Positions 24,573 through 33,900 of a DNA stretch of 64,000 nucleotides are shown here, in pieces. The stretch covers positions 9,690,893 to 9,754,892 of the forward strand of contig NC_014623.1 of the NCBI RefSeq assembly GCF_000165485.1, in the 5' to 3' direction. Each line of letters begins with the position of its first letter. Position 1 is the stretch's first letter. A program made the translations under genes and the position numbers. The notes below the pieces were generated by a model that was not told the origin of the DNA, made no database searches, and worked only from the letters and a program-made list of their open reading frames with translations. Origin of the DNA: Stigmatella aurantiaca DW4/3-1 (GTDB lineage Bacteria; Myxococcota; Myxococcia; Myxococcales; Myxococcaceae).

Positions 24573-25748
24573 GTGACCGATACACCCCGTGTCCGCGAGC
24601 TGTTGACGGGCTACCTGGAGGAGTGCCGCCTCCAGGTCATCCAGGAAATCCAGCGCCTGATCCCCCCGGACCGGCCCGCCGCGTTTCTCTACGAGCTCAT
24701 GCTGGACTACCCCCTGCGAGAGGCCAAGGGGCTGCGGCCCGCGCTCTGCATCGCTGCCTGCCGGGCCTCGGGCGGCACCCTGGAGGCGGCGCTGCGCCCG
24801 GCGGTGGCCCTGGAGCTGTACCACAACGCCTTCCTCATCCATGACGACATCGAGGACGAGTCCCACCTGCGCCGCGGCCGGCCCACGCTGCATCAACTGC
24901 ACGGCGTGCCCGTGGCCATCAACGTGGGCGATGCCATGCTCGCCCTGTCGCTGCAACCCCTGCTGGACAACATCGGCTTCATTGGACTGGGGCCCTCGCT
25001 GCGCATCCTCCAGGAGGTGGCCCGCATGGCGCGCGAGTCCGCCGAGGGGCAGGCACTGGAGTTGGATTGGATCCGCCGGGGGCACTGGGCGCTGGAGGAC
25101 GCGGACTATGTCCGCATGGTGGAGCAGAAGACGTGCTGGTACAGCTTCATCACCCCCGTCACCCTGGGCGCCCTGGCCGCCCGGCAGAATCCCGCACACA
25201 CCGCCCAGCTCGCGGAGTTCGCCCGCTGTCTGGGCATTGCCTTTCAAATCCAGGATGACCTGCTGAACTTGAGTGGCGAGGTGGGCGCCTATGGCAAGGA
25301 AATTGGCGGAGACCTGTGGGAGGGCAAGCGCACCCTCATGCTGCTGCACATGATGCGCCGGGCCAGCCCCCCCGAACGGGCCGAGGCCGAGCGCATCCTC
25401 TCCCTGCCACGTCCTGGAGCAAACCCAGAGCTTCGAGGCCCCGCCCTGGAGCCCGTGCTGGAGCAACTCGTGGCGCGCGGCCAACTCACTCCCGAGGGCC
25501 TTGCGCACCTGAGACACGTGATGGCCGAGGCAATGCCTTCCAAGAAAGAGAAGACGCCCGAGCAAGTACGGTTCCTGCTCAAGCTCCTCCACCGCCACGG
25601 CAGTCTGGACCATGCGCGGCAGGTGGCCCAGGGCTGGCTGGAACAAGCCCGGCGGGCCTTTGACGCCTGCACCGGGTGGCTGCTTCCGTCGGTTCATCGC
25701 GATCTGTTAGAAGTGCTGCTCACCTATGTCGTCGAGCGAGGGAAGTAA
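24573..25748 (+). CDS. Polyprenyl synthetase-family protein (trans-isoprenyl diphosphate synthase type)
   Basis: A 391-aa head-to-tail prenyl-diphosphate synthase homologue. The first Asp-rich motif is intact (HDDIED, Asp91, Asp92 and Asp95) and followed by RRGRPTLH. The second reads QDDLLN (Asp228, Asp229), with the fifth position Asn instead of Asp. GKEIGGDLWEGKRTLML is the usual following block. About 100 extra C-terminal residues make it longer than typical enzymes. GTG start. It heads an operon with two unknown proteins, a CrtC-like protein, an SCP2-like protein and an FAD oxidoreductase, pointing to isoprenoid or carotenoid-like chemistry. Confidence 0.85.
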   Translation: MTDTPRVRELLTGYLEECRLQVIQEIQRLIPPDRPAAFLYELMLDYPLREAKGLRPALCIAACRASGGTLEAALRPAVALELYHNAFLIHDDIEDESHLRRGRPTLHQLHGVPVAINVGDAMLALSLQPLLDNIGFIGLGPSLRILQEVARMARESAEGQALELDWIRRGHWALEDADYVRMVEQKTCWYSFITPVTLGALAARQNPAHTAQLAEFARCLGIAFQIQDDLLNLSGEVGAYGKEIGGDLWEGKRTLMLLHMMRRASPPERAEAERILSLPRPGANPELRGPALEPVLEQLVARGQLTPEGLAHLRHVMAEAMPSKKEKTPEQVRFLLKLLHRHGSLDHARQVAQGWLEQARRAFDACTGWLLPSVHRDLLEVLLTYVVERGK

Positions 25749-26251
25749 TGGCTGACCCGGGTGCACCTCCCGCCGCATCTCTCTTCGATGCCATGCGCCT
25801 GCAAGCCTTGGTGGCGGAGGAGCTGCACCGCATCCAAGCCCTCCTGGGCGAGCGGCTGCTGATGCCCGCCAAACCCGGAGAGCCCGCGCCCACGGAGGTT
25901 TCCCGGGAGAACGAGCCCATTGAGCTGTTGCGGCGCTTGCAAAGCTTGCTGCTACAACACCCCCTGGCAGCACAGGCAGCCTTCTCCGCGCTCATCGCCG
26001 AGGGACGCCGCTTCGCCGCAACCCCCGAAGGCGCCGTGTGGAAAGAAGCCCTGGCGAACTCGGAGCTCGTGCGCAACGGGCGCCTGCTCTGGGATGTGCT
26101 CTCGCTCAACCTCCTGGAGGAGGAGCCATCCACGGTGGTGCCCTCCTCTTATGTCGAGGCCCTCTTCCAGGTGGCCTCCTCCTCTGGGCTGGAGACGCTG
26201 ATGCGCCGACTGCGGGATGCGGGCGCGGAGGGCACCCATGGCGGGCCTTGA
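25748..26251 (+). CDS. Unknown helical protein in the isoprenoid operon
   Basis: A 167-aa mostly helical, soluble protein I do not recognise. A long helix (FDAMRLQALVAEELHRIQAL) and several Leu/Ala-rich helices (IELLRRLQSLLLQHPLAAQA, ETLMRRLRDAGAEG) dominate. Its ATG overlaps the prenyl synthase stop (TAATG) and its end overlaps the next gene, so it is made with them. It resembles the following protein in being short and Leu-rich, and the two may pair. Confidence 0.7.
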   Translation: MADPGAPPAASLFDAMRLQALVAEELHRIQALLGERLLMPAKPGEPAPTEVSRENEPIELLRRLQSLLLQHPLAAQAAFSALIAEGRRFAATPEGAVWKEALANSELVRNGRLLWDVLSLNLLEEEPSTVVPSSYVEALFQVASSSGLETLMRRLRDAGAEGTHGGP

Positions 26252-26555
26252 AGCGCTGCGCGATGGGTTCCACGAGCACGACACCGTGCTGCACCTGCTG
26301 CTGGGGCTCGTCTCGGCGTCGCGGCGGCTGGAGGCACAAATGCTCCCTGCCAGTCTTTCCGCCCCCCAACAGGTCCCGGCCGCGCCCCTGGATGCGACAC
26401 AGGAGCGCCAGGTGTTGGTGCTGCTGGGAGTTCTCTCCATGCGCCGCACGGTGATGGGCCTGCTGGAGCCCCTGCGGCAAACGCGGGAGGCCGCCCCCTC
26501 CCGCCCTGCCGAGCCCCCGGCGGAGCCGCTGAACCTTCGCGCGCTGCTGCGCTGA
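26238..26555 (+). CDS. Unknown small helical protein in the isoprenoid operon
   Basis: A 105-aa protein with two amphipathic helices (HDTVLHLLLGLVSASRRLEA and RQVLVLLGVLSMRRTVMGLL) and a Pro-rich linker and tail. No family recognised. Its start lies 14 bases inside the previous gene. It might associate with membranes or with the preceding protein; nothing in the sequence shows a reaction. Confidence 0.65.
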   Translation: MAGLEALRDGFHEHDTVLHLLLGLVSASRRLEAQMLPASLSAPQQVPAAPLDATQERQVLVLLGVLSMRRTVMGLLEPLRQTREAAPSRPAEPPAEPLNLRALLR

Positions 26556-26570
26556 AGCGCTCCCTGGCCC

Positions 26571-27632
26571 ATGCTCCCGCCCCGGCCCGATCCCGCCTCG
26601 CTCGCGCAGTTGCTGGCAAGCACCGACTACTTCCGGCGGTCTCCTTCGCGGATGGGGGGACGGGCGGAACACAAGGAATGGCAACACTTCATCGTCCACA
26701 CGGAGGGGCTGAACCTGCTGGTGAACTTCAGCCTCGTGGACGAAGCGGGAGCGGCCGCTTCGCGCCCAGCCGAAGTGGCGCGCCTCATCGTCCTGGCCCA
26801 TGGCGCGCAGGGTTGGACAGGTGACCTGGAGCGCTTCGAGGAGGCAGAGGTGCGGGTGGTGGCCGGGGAGCCGCACGCGCGTTTCGGCCGCAACACCTTG
26901 CGCTTCGAGCACGGCCGCTGGCACCTGTCGGTGGCCCTGCGCGAGCGGCCGATCTCGTTCGAGCTGGAGTTCGTTCCCATCACCCAGCCGGCGCTCTCCA
27001 CCCACCGGCCGCTCGCGCCCCGGCGTCCCATCTCCTGGCTCTTTGTCCCTCGGCTGGAGGCACACGGCTCCATCACGCTCGGCGGGCGCACCTGGCGGCT
27101 GGAGGGAGCGCCCGCCTACCACGACCACAACTGGGGCCACTTCCGGTGGTCGGATGACTTCTGCTGGGAGTGGGGCTCCGCGGTGCCGCTGGAGCCAGAC
27201 AACCCCTGGAGCGTGGTGCTGGTGCGCATGGCGGACCGTGGCCGCACGGTGGCGCGCTACCAGGCGCTCTTCCTCTGGGGAGGGGGAGAATCGCTGCGCG
27301 TCTTCCGCGACGAGGAGTTGAGCTTCTCCACCTCGGGGCGCTTCCAGCCCCCCCACCCCTTCTGCTTGCCCCGCCCCATGGCGCTGCTGGCGCCTGGCAT
27401 GGCGGCGGACCTGCCCGGCACTCTGGAGGTGCGGGCGCAAGGCCGGGGGGATGAGCTGCGATTGACGTTCGCGCCCCGGCACGCCGCGCGGCTGATGTTG
27501 CCAGACGAGGCCTCCCTGGAACACGTCACCTCCCTCCACGAGGTGCTGGGCCCGGTGTCGATGCACGGGCGGGTGCTCGGGGAGACGGTGGCGATGGAAG
27601 GCCCCGGCGTCTTCGAGTTCGTCCGTGGCTGA
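26571..27632 (+). CDS. CrtC/AttH-like lipocalin-fold protein
   Basis: A 353-aa protein with the hallmarks of the carotenoid 1,2-hydratase (CrtC)/AttH family: two beta-barrel halves and the central motif APAYHDHNWGHFRW (compare the family's YxDHNWG), preceded by VPRLEAHGSITLGGRTWRLE. Known members hydrate the terminal double bond of acyclic carotenoids or act on related lipids. No signal peptide. In this operon, next to a prenyl synthase and an FAD desaturase-like protein, hydration of a polyprenyl product is plausible (inferred). Confidence 0.75.
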   Translation: MLPPRPDPASLAQLLASTDYFRRSPSRMGGRAEHKEWQHFIVHTEGLNLLVNFSLVDEAGAAASRPAEVARLIVLAHGAQGWTGDLERFEEAEVRVVAGEPHARFGRNTLRFEHGRWHLSVALRERPISFELEFVPITQPALSTHRPLAPRRPISWLFVPRLEAHGSITLGGRTWRLEGAPAYHDHNWGHFRWSDDFCWEWGSAVPLEPDNPWSVVLVRMADRGRTVARYQALFLWGGGESLRVFRDEELSFSTSGRFQPPHPFCLPRPMALLAPGMAADLPGTLEVRAQGRGDELRLTFAPRHAARLMLPDEASLEHVTSLHEVLGPVSMHGRVLGETVAMEGPGVFEFVRG

Positions 27633-28041
27633 GCCCCGGATGGCGGCCCTGCTGGCCGAGTCGTTCGCGGTGCTCGCCCGGGAGCAACCGGCGGCGTACT
27701 CGGGGATGTGCGCTCGGCTAAAAGGCCTGGCCGTGAGGCTGGAGGTGGGGCCCGAGTCCTTCACCGCCGCGTTTGGTGTTGGGCACGCCCAGGTGCGTCT
27801 GCCCGATGAGACGGAGCAGGCCCAGGTCTCCACCGGGCGCGAAACGGTGCTGGCCGTGCTCGATGGCGAGCAATCCCTCACGCAGGCCGTGCTCACGGAT
27901 GCCGTGCGGGTGGTGGGGCCCCTGGACACGCTGCTACGGCTCCACGAGGGGCTGGTGCTCTATGTGCAAGGGGCAGCGCGTGCTCCAGGCTTCGCTGCGT
28001 TGCTGCGGCGCTTGCGCGAAATGGGGTCTTCCATTGCATGA
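27625..28041 (+). CDS. SCP2-like lipid-binding protein
   Basis: A 138-aa protein resembling the sterol carrier protein 2 fold: beta strands (LAVRLEVGPESFTAAFGVG, AQVRLPDETEQAQVSTGRET), then VLAVLDGEQSLTQAVLTDAV with the hydrophobic C-terminal helix PLDTLLRLHEGLVLYVQGA. GTG start overlapping the previous gene by eight bases. It would carry a hydrophobic intermediate between the CrtC-like protein and the oxidoreductase; this is inferred from fold and position. Confidence 0.6.
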   Translation: MAEPRMAALLAESFAVLAREQPAAYSGMCARLKGLAVRLEVGPESFTAAFGVGHAQVRLPDETEQAQVSTGRETVLAVLDGEQSLTQAVLTDAVRVVGPLDTLLRLHEGLVLYVQGAARAPGFAALLRRLREMGSSIA

Positions 28042-28079
28042 TGCCCTCCCGGCGCGCACTGGCGCCAGGAGAGCAAGAC

Positions 28080-30920
28080 ATGCCACCGAAAAAGAGCGCC
28101 TCCTCCCCGCAGCGAAAAACCGAGTCGAATGCGAGAGTCTATATCTATGGGGGAGGAGTCTCGGGGCTGACGGCCGCCCATGAGCTGGCGACGCGCGGCT
28201 TCGAGGTGCTGCTGTTTGAGCGCGAGCGGGCCTTGGGGCCCCGGGGACTGTTGGAGCCGGAGTCGCTCGGTGGAATGGCGAAGACCCAATACTTCACCCC
28301 TGTGCAGGGGGAGCCCATCTCTTTCCAACAGGCCCGCCCCAAGGATCTCGTAGGGCAGGGCGTCGAGGCCGCACGGTACTTTCCGGAATGCTGGCTCGAG
28401 TTCACCGAAGGCCGACAAACGCGGACGCCCCCCTCCTTGACCCCCTCGAAGGAATCCATCGAGCACCTCACCAGCGCCGCCGAGTTCGTCAATGACCTTT
28501 GGAAACAAGAGAAAGAGGGCCGCTTCAATCCAAAGCTGGGTCGGCTGCGTGACATGCAGATCCATGTCCAAGCCTTTACCGACGAGAGCGACGAGCGGAT
28601 CAGGGTGTGGCGGACGGCCACGGGCACTGCCCCCGGGAAGAGCAAGCGAAACGCCAAGGCGCCAGCCGACAATCCGTCCCTCAACAACCGGGTCGAGATG
28701 ACCCGGCAGGTCAAGAGCCTCTTGTCGAGACGCCTCTCTCCCGACCTGCGGCACCGGATCATCCCCCTCGAAGGCCAGGAGTCAGGAAGTTTTCTCAGAG
28801 CCTCCTCCAGCCTGGGGGCCCCTCCCGTCTCGAGAAACTGGGTGCGCATCCTCTTTTACCGGCCCCAGCTCCCCGGTGAGCATGGCTATCGCTTCTTTCC
28901 GTCGTACTACCGCCACGTCTTCGACACCATGGCGCGGATTCCACTCCAGGATGACCAGGGGCAACCCTCGGGTGGCTCCGTCCTGGACAACCTGATGCCC
29001 CTGCCGGAGATTGGCATCGCCAGCAACACCCAGGCCCCCTTCCTGCTCAGCTGGAACTCCCCGCAGACGGGCGATGCTCTCTCCCGTACCGAATACAACC
29101 GGCGCAGGATGGCGGAGCTGAACATCCACTCTCAGGATCTGCTCCAGTTCTCGCTGCGTGTGCTGCGCTACATGCTTTCTTGCCCACAGCGTCGTGCCGC
29201 CGAGATGGAGGAGCTGTCCTGGTGGGAGTACCTGGAAGGCTACGATCTCAAGAAGGGGACGCGCCTGTACCGCTATGGTGAGGCTTTCGCTCATCTGGTG
29301 AAGTCTTCCAGCCGGGTGCTGGCCGCGCTGGACGGGGCGCAGGGAGATGCGCGCACGTGCGGCAACACCTACGTACAGCTCCTCGCCCAAGCCCTCGTCC
29401 CCACGCCCCGTAACAACTGCACGCTCAATGGCCCGACGAGTGAGGCGTGGTTCACGCATTGGCGCACGCACCTCGAGCGGCTGGGCGTCAAGTTCTTCCA
29501 AGGCTCGCTCGCGGGGTTTCAGTTGGAAAATGGCCGGCTGGTTGCCCAGATGGACTATTTGTCAAAGCCCAAGGCCCCCGAGCCACATGGCGGCGCGGGA
29601 GACAAGGAGGCGGTCTACTTCGTCGTGGCGACGGATCTCCCCTCGGCCGCCCAGACCGCGAAGAACCTTGGAGCGGGAATTCCCTCTCAGCTCCAGGACT
29701 ACGCGTCCAAGATACCGGTGCATCCAAGAGCCACCACCTTCCGGCCGAGAACCGAGTCCGAGTGGGAACTCGAACATCCAGCGTGGGACCGGCTCCAGAC
29801 GATCTCTGGCATCCAGTTTTTCTTCGAGAAGCACCTGAACATCGTGGATGGCTACCTCTACTGCGTGGATGCGGAATGGGGATTGTCGGCCATTTGCAGC
29901 CAGCTCGTCTGGAAGGAGCGCCCCATCGCGGCCTTGAGCGCCTACCAGTCCATCCTCAGTGTGGACATTGGGGATTGGAATGCCCCTTCCCGGGAGCTCA
30001 AGAAGACGGCCTCTCAGTGCTCCCCCGAGCAGCTGGCGGCCGAGGTCCTCCGCCAGCTGCGCGTCTCCCTGAGCGCCCGGGGACAGGGACGCCCTCCCGC
30101 AGGGTTCGTTCTGCCAGAACCTGACTGGATTCACATCGACGACAGCTTGGAGTACCTGGCGCCTGAAGAGAAGAGTCCGCCTCTCTCCCTCTTCCGGCTG
30201 GCACGGAACCGAGCGCCCTATCTCGTTCCCATCGCCGGAGACTGGAAGTACCGGCCGGGCCCCGAGCCCTGGGACCCCACCCCTCAAGCAGCCCCACCTC
30301 CTCGCTGGGAGCACCCGGCCTCCGTGTGGCAACCGCCGCAGGGCGGCTATCCGGTGCATTATGACCGGCTCGTCTTCGCAGGCACGTGGACCCGGACCTT
30401 CACGCGGATGACCACCATGGAGTCCGCCAACGAGTCCGCGCGGCATGCCGTCAATGCCATCCTCGACCACCGCACGTTCAAGCATCCCCCGGCCACTGGC
30501 ACGGCCTCCACGCCGTCCACCCCCTCCGCGCCCAGCAGCCACTGGCAATACCCCGGCTCGCCGGGCATCAGCGGGTCCAATCCCTATCAGCGGGGGTTCT
30601 TCCCCACCACCCCGTGGGGGGACTACTGCCGCATCTGGAATCCCGAGATCAACGAGCTGCCAGACCTCGAGCTGCTCCAGCAACAGGATGAAAAGAACTT
30701 CCACCAAGGCCTGCCCCATCCCATGGACATGATGGGGGCCGAGGTGCTGCCCTCGATCTTCTCCCAGGTGCCCGGACTTGGGACGTCCTTCGACTCGCTG
30801 TTGAACTGGGCCGCCTCGCTCGGCGCCACCTTGCCGCAGGCCTCGCACGGGCTGTTGGCCGTGCTGCGCCACCTGCGCTCGGTGCTGGAATCGGCGCCTC
30901 GCTCGCACCACCCCTACTGA
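28080..30920 (+). CDS. Very large FAD-dependent oxidoreductase, amine-oxidase/phytoene-desaturase type
   Basis: A 946-aa flavoprotein, nearly twice the usual size. The FAD-binding Rossmann motif is VYIYGGGVSGLTAAHELATR with the acidic strand end LLFERE. The C-terminal FAD part is LVFAGTWTRTFTRMTTMESA, NESARHAVNAIL. The extra length lies in the substrate region (about 90-500) and in a roughly 130-residue Pro-rich tail (GTASTPSTPSAPSS onward). Related enzymes desaturate or dehydrogenate carotenoids and squalene derivatives. ATG at 28080 has AGGAG eight bases upstream; the ATG at 28038 is an alternative. It ends the isoprenoid operon and overlaps the convergent kinase gene by seven bases. Confidence 0.82.
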   Translation: MPPKKSASSPQRKTESNARVYIYGGGVSGLTAAHELATRGFEVLLFERERALGPRGLLEPESLGGMAKTQYFTPVQGEPISFQQARPKDLVGQGVEAARYFPECWLEFTEGRQTRTPPSLTPSKESIEHLTSAAEFVNDLWKQEKEGRFNPKLGRLRDMQIHVQAFTDESDERIRVWRTATGTAPGKSKRNAKAPADNPSLNNRVEMTRQVKSLLSRRLSPDLRHRIIPLEGQESGSFLRASSSLGAPPVSRNWVRILFYRPQLPGEHGYRFFPSYYRHVFDTMARIPLQDDQGQPSGGSVLDNLMPLPEIGIASNTQAPFLLSWNSPQTGDALSRTEYNRRRMAELNIHSQDLLQFSLRVLRYMLSCPQRRAAEMEELSWWEYLEGYDLKKGTRLYRYGEAFAHLVKSSSRVLAALDGAQGDARTCGNTYVQLLAQALVPTPRNNCTLNGPTSEAWFTHWRTHLERLGVKFFQGSLAGFQLENGRLVAQMDYLSKPKAPEPHGGAGDKEAVYFVVATDLPSAAQTAKNLGAGIPSQLQDYASKIPVHPRATTFRPRTESEWELEHPAWDRLQTISGIQFFFEKHLNIVDGYLYCVDAEWGLSAICSQLVWKERPIAALSAYQSILSVDIGDWNAPSRELKKTASQCSPEQLAAEVLRQLRVSLSARGQGRPPAGFVLPEPDWIHIDDSLEYLAPEEKSPPLSLFRLARNRAPYLVPIAGDWKYRPGPEPWDPTPQAAPPPRWEHPASVWQPPQGGYPVHYDRLVFAGTWTRTFTRMTTMESANESARHAVNAILDHRTFKHPPATGTASTPSTPSAPSSHWQYPGSPGISGSNPYQRGFFPTTPWGDYCRIWNPEINELPDLELLQQQDEKNFHQGLPHPMDMMGAEVLPSIFSQVPGLGTSFDSLLNWAASLGATLPQASHGLLAVLRHLRSVLESAPRSHHPY

Positions 30921-33900
30921 GCGGGCCGCCCCTCGGGCCACGCCCCCACGCCGGGCACCAGCGCGGCCACCAGGGCCCCGGGCCGCACCACGCCCTCGGC
31001 CTCCATCCACTCACGGGCCTGGCGCTGGGAGCGCTCGCCCCCAGCGCCTCCCCGCACCGCGCCCAGGGCCCAGCGCGCCGCCTCCCGGTACAGGGCCATG
31101 TCCTCCCGCGCGAAGCCCTCCACGCTCGCCTCCAGGTCCCGCTGGGCCCGGGCCCCGTCCCCCTCCTGCCAGGCCAGCCCCGCCCGCACCAGCCCCGCCA
31201 GGGGCCGCGCGCAGCCCAGGGGGTCCTTCTCCAGCTCACGCACCTGCGCGCGCGCGTCCGCCAGCAACGCCCTCCGGCGCCAGCGCGAGGGCACCCCGGC
31301 AGGAGGCGGTGTGTCCTCCCTGGCCAGTGCCGCCGCCGCCGCCAGCGCCGCCCGGGCGCGCATGTGCCGCAGGTTCAGCCCGGTGGTCCGCAGGGCCAGC
31401 ATGAAGGAGCCCCGCAGCGGCTCCCACTGATCGAGCACCGCCCGCCACGCCGGCCAGGGCTTCCCCTCGTAGTGCGCCGTGTAGACCGTGGAGATCAGGT
31501 GCGCGAAGTGCTGGCGCCGGTAGGCGCTCTCGGGCCACGTGGACGTGCGCGGGGACTGCGCGGCCATGGCTTCCCCGGCCCGCGCCCGCGCCTCCTCCCC
31601 CAGGTCCCTCGCCAGCCAGGCCACCACCGGCTCGCCCAGGTACGCCTCGCAGCGCGCGTGCAGGTCTCCCCGTTGCTCCGCCTCGTGCTGGAGCGCCTCC
31701 AACCGCGTCCCCAGCTGGCGCAGCTCGCCCCGCATGGCCAGCGCGTGGTGGTGGAAGATGGCCAGGGTGACACGCTCCCAATCACTGCCGGGACAGTGCT
31801 CGCGAAAGAGGGCCTCGGCGCGCGTGGCCTCTTCCACCACCTCGCGCCAACGGCCCTGGGTATAGCCCCGGTTGACGAGCGCCAGCCCATACCACGCCCG
31901 GTCATAGGGCCCGCCCGCGCGCTCCACCTGCCGGCGCACCTTCGCCAGCAGCCGGGCCGCGCTCGCCTCCATCAGCCGCCCCCCCGTGTGCAGTTCCATG
32001 GTCGCCTCCAGCGCCATGGCGCGGCTCAGCACGGTGGCATCCCCCAGCCGCCGCGCGCCCAGCAGGTGCATGGTGCGGAAGGTGTCCGAGAGCATCGGGT
32101 TGACCATCGTCCAGCTCGTGCAGGCCGACCAGAGCACCTCCAGGTGGTGGCGCCCCTCGGGCGAAGCGGCGGCCGGAGCGCGCAGGGCCTCCAGGTCCAC
32201 TGGCCGCGCCAGGAAGAGCAGCCGGCGCCACGTGGCCGCCCACACCGCCGCGCCGAAGGAGCCCGGCACGCTCACCCCGAGCGCGCGCAGCACGGGGTGC
32301 AGCTCGCGCCACCCCTCCTCGAAACGGCCGCTCTTGAGGTACTGCTCGGAGGCGCGCCGCCGCAAATCCCGCTCACGCTCGCCGCCCAGCGCCCGGGCCG
32401 CCTCCAGGTACTGCGCGGCGGCTTCCTCCGCGCGGCCCTGGTTGGCAAGGGCCTCGGCGAGCCGCTCCTGGAGCGCCGGACGGTCCGCGCGGGGCCCCAG
32501 CAGCGCGAGCGCCTTGTGGTAGAGCGCGGCGGCGCTCTCGAAGGCGAGTGCCCGGAAGGCCCGCTCCGCCGCGCGCACCGCGTGGTGGCCCGCCTGCATG
32601 GGCTCTCCCGCGCCCTCCCAGTGCAACAGCAGCGCATCATCGTCCTCGGGAGCGAGCGCGGCGAGGGCCTCGGCCACGGCCCGGTGCCGCCGCGCCCGGT
32701 CCCCGGCGGGCATCCCCCCCAGCAGCGCCTCGCGGATGCGGTCATGCGAGGCGCCCAGGCCCGGCTCCGCGCCAGGCACCTCGCGCAGGAGGCCCGCGTC
32801 GCGCAGCGCGGCCGCGCACCCCCGTCCACCCTCCCCCAGCCCCGAGGCCCTCAAGGCGATGCTTCGCGGCAGGGGCCGCCCCGCCAGCGAGGCCACCTCC
32901 AGCAGGGGCAACGCCCCCTCGGGCAGCTCACGGACGCGTTCGCGCACCAGCTGGGCCACGTCCACCGGAGCACCTGGAGCGAACAGCCCCCGGCGGCCCG
33001 CGGTCAGGGCCAGCTCGCGGGCGATGAAGGGGTTGCCCTCTGCCTGGGCAAGGATGGCTTCGCGCTCGGCGCGAGGGGCACTGGGGACGAGCAGCGCCGA
33101 CACCAGGGCTTCCACCTCGGAAGGCGGCAAGGCCCCCAGGGCCAGCTCGCGTGCAGAGGCCCCCTGCGTGAGGGAGAGGAGCTGGCGCAGCAGCGGGCTT
33201 GCCTCGCGGTCCTCCGCGCGCCAGGTGAGCAGCAGCAGCAGGGGCGGGGCGGGGGGCCGCAGCAACGCCTCAAACAGAGGGGCCGAGTCGCTGTCCCCCC
33301 ACTGCACGTCATCGAGCCACAGCACCAGGGGACGGCCACCGCGGGCCAGATGCTCGAGCACCTCGCGCAGAGCCTGGGCGCCCTGGCGCCGCAACTCCGC
33401 CACGTCCGGCAAGGCAGAAGGGACGGGCTCCTGGGAGAAGGCCGCGAGCCGCCCCAGGACGGGAAAGAGCCGGGCGAGGGCCGCGGCGCGGGAGGGCACA
33501 AGCGCGGCAAGCGCGGCGGCGGGGAGCGACTCCAGGTGGCGGGCCAGCGCATCAACGGCGGCGTCCAGGGCCTTGTAGGGGACGCTCTCCTGAGGGTGGC
33601 AACGTCCGTGCAGCACGAGGGGCCCGCGCTCAGGGGGCTGGAGGGCGAGGAAGTGCCGCACCAGCGTGGACTTGCCGATGCCCGAGGGCCCTTGCATGTG
33701 GACCGTCACCTGCTGCCCCTGGGTAAACACCGCCTCCAGGGCCTGGGAAAGCGCCTCCAGCTCGGACGCGCGGCCGACGAAGAGAGGGCCCGGGAGGGGG
33801 CGCGGCACCGGACGGACGGGCGCCTGCGCGCTGGCCGCGAGCTGGGCGAGACAGGCGTCCACGCTGGGGCGGTGCGCTGGCTCGATCGAGAGCAGCGCCA

